From the NCBI GenBank assembly GCA_017430155.1, contig JAFRNO010000099.1, positions 1 through 11,007 on the forward strand: a stretch of DNA of 11,007 bases. The letters run 5' to 3'. The stretch comes from Kiritimatiellia bacterium. Lineage in GTDB: Bacteria > Verrucomicrobiota > Kiritimatiellia > RFP12 > UBA1067. This document shows positions 1 through 6,337 of this stretch, piece by piece. Numbering within the stretch: position 1 is the first letter of the stretch; each line of letters begins with the position of its first letter. The position numbers were made by a program, and so were the translations under genes. The notes under the pieces are model-generated. The model worked only from the letters and a program-made list of their open reading frames with translations, was not told the origin of the DNA and did no database searches.

Positions 1-791
1 CCGAGTTCCTTCAGCAGAAGCGGGAACTCGTCGGGAGCGATGTGCAGAGCAGAGCAGAGCACGGGAACGCGCCGCGCAACGAGATCGTCGAAATGCTTCT
101 CGAGCGCCAGCCGGATTTCATCCTCCCAAGGCGAATCGTCAAGTTTCTCCATCTGCGCCAACCAGCACTCCCTCAGGTCGCGCGCGCCGCATCCGAGCGG
201 GTCAAACGCGCGGATCTGCGCAAGCACGCGGTCGATTTTCGGCATGTCCGCCTTCGTCACCATGACGATGTCAGGGATTGACCCGCGGAAATAGCCGTCG
301 TCATCGATGTTTTCAATGAGAATGCCGGCGAGTTCGCGGTCCTCTTGCGGAATGTCAGACAATCCGACCTGCGACATGAGGTACTGCTGGAGCGTTTCCG
401 ATTTCACCATCGAGTCGAAAAGATGGTCGCGTCGGGACTGCGCCTCCTCGTCGCCTGACGAGCTTTCCATGTTTCCGAGGAAATAGTCGCGGTAGCCGTC
501 GTCGGCCGCCTCCGTTCCCATCACCTTCGCCATGTCGTCGCTGGAGCCGAAGTCAAGCGGTTTTTCGGTCACTTCGCCGTAAGCATGTGCCTCGGGAAGC
601 TCGGCGGACATCTGGCGCTCGTTTCGACTCGTCACTTCCTCGATGACGGGATTCGTCTCCATCGCATGCTGGAGCTCGGCCCGGAGTTCCAGCGACGTCA
701 TCTGAAGCATCTTCAGACCCTGGCGCATCTGCGGCGCCAACGTCTGCTGCTGCTTCAGCGACTGCTCAAGACTGAAACCTGTACCGGGCAT
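1..791 (-). CDS. rpoN: RNA polymerase sigma-54 factor, N-terminal part (runs off the window)
   Basis: This is the N-terminal 263 residues of sigma-54, the alternative sigma factor that recognises -24/-12 promoters and needs an AAA+ activator to open them. Residues about 6-50 form the glutamine-rich Region I (for example SLEQSLKQQQTLAPQMRQG, then an LQMTSLELRAEL segment and NPVIEE). An acidic Region II follows at about 60-115. The core-binding domain begins near residue 120 and shows ENIDDDGYF and RAFDPLGCGARDLREC, both typical of the family. The C-terminal helix-turn-helix and RpoN box lie beyond coordinate 1. I chose the ATG at 791. An in-frame GTG at 800 overlaps the dtd stop codon and is an alternative; neither has a strong Shine-Dalgarno. 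The start lies 5 bp past the dtd stop, so translation is probably coupled to dtd. Family assignment is firm; the exact start is less so. Confidence 0.95.
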   Translation of the reverse strand, partial: MPGTGFSLEQSLKQQQTLAPQMRQGLKMLQMTSLELRAELQHAMETNPVIEEVTSRNERQMSAELPEAHAYGEVTEKPLDFGSSDDMAKVMGTEAADDGYRDYFLGNMESSSGDEEAQSRRDHLFDSMVKSETLQQYLMSQVGLSDIPQEDRELAGILIENIDDDGYFRGSIPDIVMVTKADMPKIDRVLAQIRAFDPLGCGARDLRECWLAQMEKLDDSPWEDEIRLALEKHFDDLVARRVPVLCSALHIAPDEFPLLLKEL

Positions 792-796
792 CGCAT

Positions 797-1252
797 TCAC
801 CCAGCCGCATCCGCAAGCAGCTCCACGCTCACAGGACCGTCATTGACGAGTTCAACCTGCATGTGCGCGCCGAAGCGCCCCGTACCGACGCGGTCCGCGC
901 CCAGATGCGCGCGCAGTTGCGCGACGACCCGCTCGTAGAGCGGTTCAGCCAGTTCAGGACGGGCGGCGCCAGAAAATCCCGGACGTCGCCCGTGTGCCGT
1001 GTCGGCATAGAGCGTAAACTGCGAAACGACGATGATGGACCCGCCCACGTCGTCGAGCGACAGGTTCATCTGGTCGTTCGCATCGGTGAAAAGGCGCAGG
1101 ACCGGAAGGCGGGCGGCGATCTTGTCGGCCTCCGCCTCCGTGTCTGAATGCGTGATGCCGAGCAGGACGAGATAACCTCGCCCGATCTCGGCCACGCGCA
1201 CGCCGGCGATGTCAACCGACGCACGCGCAACACGCTGGATCCACGCCTTCAT
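797..1252 (-). CDS. dtd: D-aminoacyl-tRNA deacylase
   Basis: This cytosolic proofreading enzyme hydrolyses D-amino acids from mischarged tRNAs and also glycine from Gly-tRNA(Ala). At 151 residues it has the family's usual length. Both signature motifs are present: SQFTLYAD at residues 77-84, and NDGPVSV at 137-143, which contains the Gly-cisPro pair (G139-P140) that gives chiral selectivity. The beginning MKAWIQRVARASV is also typical. The ATG at 1252 is 7 bp downstream of the rhamnosidase stop codon, with GAAGG directly against it. That spacing is poor for ribosome binding, so the gene is likely translated by coupling. Its end abuts rpoN. It looks like an ordinary housekeeping gene carried in an operon with a carbohydrate enzyme. 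Confidence 0.96.
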   Translation of the reverse strand: MKAWIQRVARASVDIAGVRVAEIGRGYLVLLGITHSDTEAEADKIAARLPVLRLFTDANDQMNLSLDDVGGSIIVVSQFTLYADTAHGRRPGFSGAARPELAEPLYERVVAQLRAHLGADRVGTGRFGAHMQVELVNDGPVSVELLADAAG

Positions 1253-1259
1253 CCTTCGC

Positions 1260-4199
1260 TCACTTCGTCACGGTGTAAGTTCCGGCCACGTACTCCTTCG
1301 GCTGCTCGCCGGGGACGGTGACAGTAGCCGTGGTATTCGCCGGGATCGTGAACGTCCACGTCCACTTGCCGGCGGCGTCGTAGTTCCACGCACTCTTGAT
1401 CGGGCCGTAGGGCGAGCGGAAGCAGGCCTTCACATGGCCCATGCGCTTGTCAGGCACCGGCGCGAGGATGATGTGCTTGAAGCCGGGGCAGGACACGTCC
1501 TCCTGGATGCCGGCCATCGTGCCGTACATCCACGCGAGCACCGCGCCGTAGGCGTAGTGGTTGAAGGAGTTCATGCCGGCCGAGCCGAAGCCATCCTTCT
1601 TCGTGTAGGAGTTCCAGCGCTCCCAGATCGTCGTGGCGCCCTGGTCCACGGAGTAGAGCCACGAGGGGTTCTTGTGCTGGAGAAGGAGCGTGTAGGCCAT
1701 ATCCGGCACGCCCACGTCGTAGGTGAGTGTGTCCATCAGGATGGACGTTCCCAGGAAACCGGTCTGGAGGCAGTCGCCGTGGTCCTTGAAGTTCTTGAGC
1801 AGGGCGGCCTTCGTCTTCGCGACCGCGTCGGGCTTCTCGAGGAGGCCGAGCTTGAGCGCGAAGAGCGCGGGCGTCTGCATGTCGCGGAACACCGGCAGGA
1901 GCATGCCGTCCTTGGCGTCCACGAAATTCTCGCGGAGGAACTTGAGCGCCCGGTCGGCCATGGCGCGGTACGCGGCCGCGTCGTCCTTCTTGCCGATCGC
2001 GTCGGCCATCGTCGCCATCATGCGCGCGTCCCACAGCCAGTAGCTGCAACCGAGATACTGCCAGTACTTGAGGGCGTCAGGCTTCACGCGGCGCTTGCCG
2101 TCGGGACCCTTCTCCCATGCTGCGCCGCTACAAGACTCCAGCTTCTCGTAGGAGAGCCAGTCGGCCCACTGGTGTCCCGTCGCCTGCGGGGAGGTGTACT
2201 TCATGTCCTCGAGAAGCTTCATGTAGCGCTTCATCGACTCCCAGCTCTCCTCGACAACGCGCGTGTCGCCGAACTGCTTCCAGACGGTGTACGGCACGAT
2301 GATGCCGGCGTCGGACCAGCCGAGCTGGTGGCCGCGCTCGCTGCCGTACTGCGCCAACGGGGCGACGCCCGTGTAGGAGCCGTCGTCATGCTGCGTGTCG
2401 CGCACGTCGCGCATCCACTTCATGAAGAATCCGTAGACGTTGGCGTTGTAGGTGGCGGCCTCCGTGAACACCTGCGTGTCGGCCGTCCAGCCCAGGCGCT
2501 CGTTGCGCTGCGGGCAGTCCGTCGGCACGGAGAGATAGTTGGAGTACTGTCCCCACTTGACGTTGGAAATGAGCTGGTTGATGTCCTTCACGCCCGTCTC
2601 GAGGCAGCCGGTCTCGGTCCACTTCGGAATGGAGGTGACGGGAATGGAGCGGAGCTTCTTGATCGTCACCTTGCCCGTCGTCGTGATGGAGACGTAGCGG
2701 TAACCAAAGAACGTGAAGTTCGGACGGTACTTCTCCTCGCCCGTACCCGCGAACGTGTAGTTGAGCGTCGTGCGCGCCTGGCGGTAGTTGGTGAAGTAGG
2801 CGGAGCCCTCGGGGCCGTCGCAGCCGCGCTTCTTCGCGCCGTTGCCGTCGTTGAGCATCTCGGCGGGACGCATCTTGAGCGTAACGCCTTCGGCCGCGGA
2901 AAACACGAAGCAGGGAATGGCGGCCGCGTTCTGCGCGAAGTCGACGACGAGGGTCTCATCCTTGTCGACGACGATGTCGTCGCCGTCCTTGTAGGAACGC
3001 AACTTCTTCACCTTGCCGTACTCGCCATCCTTCGCGCCCTCGGCGCCCTTCCACACGTACATCTCGGCGGGGGCGAGGGCGAGGTCGCAGCGCAGGCGGA
3101 TGGGCGCGCCGCGCATCGGGAAGAGCTCGCCCTTGAACTCGGTGTTGACCTCCGAGGCGCGGAACTTGTCGCAGGGCTTGCCCTTCATCCAGCATGTCTT
3201 CACGCGCGCATCATAGTCTTCGCCGTCGAAGATCGCCGCGCGGAGTACGGGACCCGTCGTGGCCGAGAGCCATGTGGTGTCCGTGCCGATGCGCTTCTCC
3301 GTGCCGTCGGCGTAGCGCAGGATGAGCTGCGCGCGGAAGGCGGACTTCTTGCCGAAGAAGTTGACGATCTTGTCGCGCCACCAGCCAGAGGAGACCTGCG
3401 CGGCGAACGTGTTGGCGTCGGCCTCGCCCGTCTTCATCAGGTGCGTCACGTCGTAGGTGAAGGAATACTTCGTCTTTCCGTTGTGCGTGAAGCCGGGCTT
3501 GAGGAAGTCGCGCACGAGCTTGCCGCCAATGGCCTTGCAGCCCTTGCGGGAAACCGGCTCGCCGTTCACGTACGCCTCGAACGCGCCGAGGCCGGCGACC
3601 GTCCAGTACGCCTCCTTGACGGATTTGCCGTTCGGAATCGTCTTCACGAAGCAGGCAGTGCCGTCCTCGGCCTCCTGCTTTGCGCGGTGATCGTGGCCGT
3701 TCTTCATCGCCTCGCCGCCGCGTACCTTCGCGTCGGCCGCGGAGATCCACACGGATCCGCTCCAGTCGTCCTTTTTGAAAAGACCGGTCTCGAAGAAGCC
3801 GGGCGAAGGCTTGAGCCAGGCGCCCGTCTCGTCCTTCACGGACACGGTCCAGAAATACTTCGTGGCGCTCTTGAGCGGCGTACCGGCGTACTTCACGCCC
3901 ACGGACTTGCCGCAGGCCACCTCGCCAGAGTCCCACACGCACTGACCCTTGGGCGAACCTTCCTTCACAATGATGCGGTAGGCCTTCTGCGCCGCGCCTT
4001 CCTTGGGCGAGCACATCCGCCACGAAAACGTCGGCGTCTCGCCAATGTTCGCCGGCGAGACGAGCTGGTCGGTCGTCAGTCCCGTCGCCTTCGGTTCCGA
4101 ACACGCCTTGTCATGCGATCCGCCGCCACACAGGCAACAGCATCCTGTAACGACAAACGCTCCCGTCAGCGCCAGCGCCGACATCCATTTTGTCTTCAT
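1260..4199 (-). CDS. Glycoside hydrolase family 78 alpha-L-rhamnosidase, predicted lipoprotein
   Basis: The predicted enzyme removes terminal alpha-L-rhamnose from plant or microbial glycans with inversion of configuration. At 979 residues it fits GH78. Residues 1-19 are a signal peptide ending in a lipobox (VTG before C20), so it is probably a membrane-anchored lipoprotein. An unusual cysteine cluster (C20, C21, C22, C24) follows. Residues about 40-135 form the N-terminal beta domain (PTFSWRM, VWDSGEV, YFWTVSV). Residues about 160-330 resemble the rhamnosidase N-terminal carbohydrate-binding domain (GLGAFEAYVNGE). The catalytic (alpha/alpha)6 barrel carries DCPQRNERLGWTAD at 561-574, with E567 as the expected general acid. 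It also carries TIWERWNS, with E860 as the expected general base. These roles are assigned by analogy with characterised GH78 enzymes. The ATG at 4199 follows AAGGAG at a 10 nt spacing and a good promoter. No transporter or regulator of rhamnose use is recognisable nearby, so the natural substrate is unknown. Confidence 0.93.
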   Translation of the reverse strand: MKTKWMSALALTGAFVVTGCCCLCGGGSHDKACSEPKATGLTTDQLVSPANIGETPTFSWRMCSPKEGAAQKAYRIIVKEGSPKGQCVWDSGEVACGKSVGVKYAGTPLKSATKYFWTVSVKDETGAWLKPSPGFFETGLFKKDDWSGSVWISAADAKVRGGEAMKNGHDHRAKQEAEDGTACFVKTIPNGKSVKEAYWTVAGLGAFEAYVNGEPVSRKGCKAIGGKLVRDFLKPGFTHNGKTKYSFTYDVTHLMKTGEADANTFAAQVSSGWWRDKIVNFFGKKSAFRAQLILRYADGTEKRIGTDTTWLSATTGPVLRAAIFDGEDYDARVKTCWMKGKPCDKFRASEVNTEFKGELFPMRGAPIRLRCDLALAPAEMYVWKGAEGAKDGEYGKVKKLRSYKDGDDIVVDKDETLVVDFAQNAAAIPCFVFSAAEGVTLKMRPAEMLNDGNGAKKRGCDGPEGSAYFTNYRQARTTLNYTFAGTGEEKYRPNFTFFGYRYVSITTTGKVTIKKLRSIPVTSIPKWTETGCLETGVKDINQLISNVKWGQYSNYLSVPTDCPQRNERLGWTADTQVFTEAATYNANVYGFFMKWMRDVRDTQHDDGSYTGVAPLAQYGSERGHQLGWSDAGIIVPYTVWKQFGDTRVVEESWESMKRYMKLLEDMKYTSPQATGHQWADWLSYEKLESCSGAAWEKGPDGKRRVKPDALKYWQYLGCSYWLWDARMMATMADAIGKKDDAAAYRAMADRALKFLRENFVDAKDGMLLPVFRDMQTPALFALKLGLLEKPDAVAKTKAALLKNFKDHGDCLQTGFLGTSILMDTLTYDVGVPDMAYTLLLQHKNPSWLYSVDQGATTIWERWNSYTKKDGFGSAGMNSFNHYAYGAVLAWMYGTMAGIQEDVSCPGFKHIILAPVPDKRMGHVKACFRSPYGPIKSAWNYDAAGKWTWTFTIPANTTATVTVPGEQPKEYVAGTYTVTK

Positions 4200-4209
4200 T
4201 TTTTTTATT

Positions 4210-4215
4210 CTCCTT
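4210..4215 (-). promoter_or_regulatory. Ribosome binding site of the rhamnosidase gene
   Basis: AAGGAG on the minus strand lies 10 nt before the ATG at 4199, separated by an A-rich spacer. The spacing is slightly long but supports this start over the next in-frame ATG at residue 6. Confidence 0.7.
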
Positions 4216-4219
4216 TTGG

Positions 4220-4235
4220 CATTGAAAAATCAATG
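4220..4235 (-). other. Small stem-loop at the predicted 5' end of the rhamnosidase mRNA
   Basis: On the minus strand CATTGA-TTTT-TCAATG forms a perfect 6 bp stem with a 4 nt loop. It lies between the predicted transcription start (about 4235) and the ribosome binding site, so the transcript would begin almost exactly with the hairpin. It could stabilise the 5' end; with so short a stem this is inference. Confidence 0.4.
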
Positions 4236-4241
4236 TCCCCC

Positions 4242-4270
4242 ATTTTAGACGAAAACGGGCGCATGGGCAA
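4242..4270 (-). promoter_or_regulatory. Predicted sigma-70-type promoter of the rhamnosidase operon
   Basis: On the minus strand TTGCCC (4270-4265) is followed after exactly 17 nt by TAAAAT (4247-4242), matching the -35 and -10 consensus at 4 of 6 and 5 of 6 positions. Initiation would fall near 4235, giving a leader of about 36 nt before the ATG at 4199. It would drive rhamnosidase, dtd and rpoN together. No -24/-12 sigma-54 element was seen here. Confidence 0.55.
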
Positions 4271-4308
4271 GCGAATTCCGCTCCTCCCGAAAAAACTTAT
4301 GTTGAAAG

Positions 4309-4320
4309 TCGGCTAGCCGA
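4309..4320. repeat. 12 bp perfect palindrome at the stop codon of the zinc-knuckle regulator
   Basis: TCGGCTAGCCGA is its own reverse complement and contains the TAG stop (4315-4313) of the regulator gene. No uninterrupted U-tract follows on the minus strand, so it is not a convincing intrinsic terminator. It lies about 40 bp upstream of the -35 of the rhamnosidase promoter, so an operator role is possible but unproven. Confidence 0.35.
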
Positions 4321-4870
4321 GACCGCGCAACTGGATGATCTCCGCACGGCGGGACCGCGCGTATTCCACCACGTCAAGGCCTTCCGATACGACGGGCGTT
4401 ACATAGGGTGCGCCGCAAACTGCACAGCAAGCGCCGTCATTCAAGGATGCGCCGCATGTCGGGCAACGCATCTCCAGCATCTCTCCGCACTGCGTACACC
4501 GCACGCCGCCAGTCGGGGACGCCACTTTCCGAGAGGGGCGAAAGAACAATCTTCCATCCACGACATACGGAACATTGCTTGGACAATGGCAGTTCGGACA
4601 AAAGCCGAGAACGACAATGCCATTCTCGTCCGGAACCTCCAGCCGTGGACAATTAGTCCCTTGCGTGTTTTCCGCGACAATTGGAACGCCTAAAATCTCC
4701 GACAGCTTTTTGACTGCTTCATCTGAAAGCTTCGTCGGCTGCCCGCCTTCAAACATCGAGAGTGCCGATTGTTTACAACCGACCTGCACGGCCAGATCCG
4801 TCTGACGGAGACCTTTTGCGCGCCGCGCCTCCGCGAAACGGAGGCACAGTTCTTTCGATACGTTTGACAT
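4313..4870 (-). CDS. XRE-family helix-turn-helix protein with C-terminal zinc knuckles
   Basis: Residues about 6-60 form a Cro/C1 (XRE) type helix-turn-helix: RFAEARRAKGLRQTDLAVQV, then SALSMFEGG and LSEILGV. The rest contains four CxxC pairs: C91/C94, C125/C128, C136/C139 and C149/C152, with extra cysteines C74, C96 and C148. The last pairs (CGEM..CPTCGASL..CAVCGAPY) resemble a double zinc ribbon. The protein is therefore probably a zinc-binding DNA-binding regulator, but target and signal are unknown. The ATG at 4870 has no Shine-Dalgarno. An in-frame stop at 4894-4892 rules out an upstream ATG, and a TACTAT -10 ends 7 nt before the ATG, so the mRNA may be leaderless. It sits between the DnaA-box-rich region upstream and the rhamnosidase operon downstream and could regulate either. 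The fold calls are good; the function is not known. Confidence 0.85.
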   Translation of the reverse strand: MSNVSKELCLRFAEARRAKGLRQTDLAVQVGCKQSALSMFEGGQPTKLSDEAVKKLSEILGVPIVAENTQGTNCPRLEVPDENGIVVLGFCPNCHCPSNVPYVVDGRLFFRPSRKVASPTGGVRCTQCGEMLEMRCPTCGASLNDGACCAVCGAPYVTPVVSEGLDVVEYARSRRAEIIQLRGLG

Positions 4871-4877
4871 GCGCGGA

Positions 4878-4908
4878 ATAGTATGCTCTTTTCAGCCCAT
4901 CCTGACAA
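4878..4908 (-). promoter_or_regulatory. Possible promoter of the XRE/zinc-knuckle gene (leaderless)
   Basis: On the minus strand TTGTCA (4908-4903) is followed by TACTAT (4883-4878) after 19 nt, longer than the optimal 17. Transcription would start at or next to the A of the ATG at 4870. The exact TTATCAACA copies at 4917-4935 lie just upstream of the -35, so a protein bound there could influence this promoter. Confidence 0.35.
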
Positions 4909-4916
4909 GATGGTGG

Positions 4917-5022
4917 TTATCAACAATTATCAACACATTTATCACAACTCAAGTTATAAACATGTTATAAAACACCTGTTTATTACCTACTTATCAACAA
5001 CTGGTGATAAATCGGTTGATAA
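4917..5022. other. oriC: Candidate oriC / DnaA-binding region: clustered TTATCAACA 9-mers
   Basis: Exact TTATCAACA occurs on the plus strand at 4917-4925, 4927-4935 (10 bp apart, one helical turn) and 4991-4999. Near copies are TTATCACAA (4939-4947), TTATAAACA (4954-4962), TTATAAAAC (4965-4973), and on the minus strand TTATCACCA (5010-5002) and TTATCAACC (5022-5014). The 9-mer differs from the classical DnaA box TTATCCACA at one position. The stretch about 4948-4990 between boxes is very AT-rich, as expected of an unwinding element. The gap (4871-4986) holds no gene, and the array runs into the 3' end of the methyltransferase. Box density and the presence of dnaA and dnaN within 5 kb support an origin role. 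Against it, forks starting here would meet dnaN and dnaA head-on. Confidence 0.55.
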
Positions 5023-6306
5023 TTGAGCACCCTTGATCTCGCATCCGGGGAATACAAACAAACGACAATCAATAGGTCCATTATAAAAAGGAATGCGTGT
5101 TACATAGAACAAATTTATCATTTTTGAGAGCTCAGGGCTACCTGTTAGGACACCGCCTGTATACCCCGTGCACTTTTCGTTCATGAACGTTCCGATGCGT
5201 TCATAGATTGGTGCGAGCTCAGCTGGGTCGCCGAGACGAATGCCGTATTCTGGATTGAAAAAAACGCAACCGCGTGCGTGGTACCCTTCTTTGCCTGTTT
5301 TCGAGAAAGACACAAAGGGTTCTGACGTGGCAGGAGGTGGAATCGGCGTATCGCCAAAGTCGCAGGCCTTGAATTGAATGTATTTGGAAACGCCGGCGAT
5401 ATATGCGTTTGTCTTGGCGTTCTCAACCGCCTCAGGCGAGATATCCGTAGCAATGATCGGAGGCAGTTCGTCCGTTTTCTCTTGGTCTTTGGCATCCAGC
5501 AGCATGTCTTTCCAAATCTGTTCGGGCGTGGCACCAAATCTCTGGCGCGGCGCCGTTCGTGGTGCACGCTCTCCCTCGATCATGAGTTTATATCCCTTGA
5601 TGGACATGAAGCCAAAGTGTGCGCGCAGTGAACCAGGGGCGCGGTTGATTGCGGCAAGGGCGGCCTCGATGGCGGGCGTTCCGCTGCCGCACATAGGAGA
5701 GACAAAAGGTGTTTTCCGATCCCAGTGCAAGGCGTCGATGCAAGCAGCCGCAAGCGTTTCCTGCATGGGAGCCGATCCGGGAATCCGCCGATACCCGCGT
5801 TTGCAGAGGGGCGCGCCGCTCGTGTCCAGGTAGATGATCATGCTGTCGCGTTCCCAGTGGAGGAAAACGGCAGCGCCACGATCGTAGTCCGGTCCGGAAT
5901 CCGGACGGCTCCCGCACCGATCGCGCATGCGGTCGGCGATTGCGTCTTTTGTCACAAGCGACGGAAGTCGTGTGTCGCGGATCGTGTCGTTGTGGACGAT
6001 TGACGAAACGGAAAAATAGCCGTCAGCGTCAATCAAGTTCTCCCAGTCGATCGACGAGATGTGGCTGTAGAGCTCACGGATGTGGCGACATCGCGCCCGC
6101 AACAGCGGCACGAGGACCCGATGAGCCGTACGCACGCGCAGATTCAGTTTCAGCACGTCGCGCATGTTGCCCTTCACGACGACGATATTGTCCGTCTCGT
6201 CGATCGGCGTATAACCGAGTTCACCTATCTCTCGCTTGACCCAAGGCGCGAGGCACTTGGCGCAAGAAAGAATTATCGGATAGGAACTATCCGTCCACAG
6301 TTTCAC
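4987..6306 (-). CDS. THUMP-domain class I SAM-dependent RNA methyltransferase (RlmL/Trm14-like)
   Basis: This 439-residue protein resembles the RlmL N-terminal/YpsC/Trm14 group, which makes N2-methylguanosine in rRNA or tRNA. The N-terminal half (about 10-165) fits a ferredoxin-like plus THUMP region. The Rossmann methyltransferase starts near residue 180 (GSAPMQETLAAAC). The SAM-binding motif I is SPMCGSGTPAIEAAL (203-217), where the family usually has D at the first position. ATDIS (286-290) carries the acidic residue expected to hold the ribose. The catalytic motif, normally NPPYG, is NPEYG at 351-355, a notable substitution. The start is the GTG at 6306, chosen because AAAGGAGG lies 6 nt upstream. 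The gene follows dnaN by 31 bp and is probably cotranscribed with it. Its last codons overlap the DnaA-box-like cluster. Family is confident; the RNA target is not. Confidence 0.87.
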   Translation of the reverse strand: MKLWTDSSYPIILSCAKCLAPWVKREIGELGYTPIDETDNIVVVKGNMRDVLKLNLRVRTAHRVLVPLLRARCRHIRELYSHISSIDWENLIDADGYFSVSSIVHNDTIRDTRLPSLVTKDAIADRMRDRCGSRPDSGPDYDRGAAVFLHWERDSMIIYLDTSGAPLCKRGYRRIPGSAPMQETLAAACIDALHWDRKTPFVSPMCGSGTPAIEAALAAINRAPGSLRAHFGFMSIKGYKLMIEGERAPRTAPRQRFGATPEQIWKDMLLDAKDQEKTDELPPIIATDISPEAVENAKTNAYIAGVSKYIQFKACDFGDTPIPPPATSEPFVSFSKTGKEGYHARGCVFFNPEYGIRLGDPAELAPIYERIGTFMNEKCTGYTGGVLTGSPELSKMINLFYVTRIPFYNGPIDCRLFVFPGCEIKGAQLSTDLSPVVDK

Positions 6307-6312
6307 GGAAAC

Positions 6313-6320
6313 CCTCCTTT
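6313..6320 (-). promoter_or_regulatory. Strong ribosome binding site fixing a GTG start
   Basis: AAAGGAGG on the minus strand lies 6 nt before GTG at 6306, setting the methyltransferase start. It sits in the 31 bp gap after dnaN. Confidence 0.8.
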
Positions 6321-6337
6321 GGCCGGCAGGGTGCTGT

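Noticed and set aside
4200..4312. A sigma-54 (-24/-12) promoter upstream of the rhamnosidase, suggested by the rpoN gene in the same operon
   Set aside because: No GG and GC pair with the required 10 nt spacing and flanking bases was found; the sigma-70-type elements fit better.
1209..4316. A 1035-codon open frame on the plus strand opposite the rhamnosidase
   Set aside because: It is rich in Arg, Val, Leu and His as expected of an antisense frame over a GC-rich gene, has no recognisable domain, and the minus strand encodes a clear GH78 enzyme with promoter and ribosome site.
4917..5022. The repeats read as a CRISPR array
   Set aside because: The units are 9 bp, in both orientations and irregularly spaced, with no 25-40 bp repeats or spacers.
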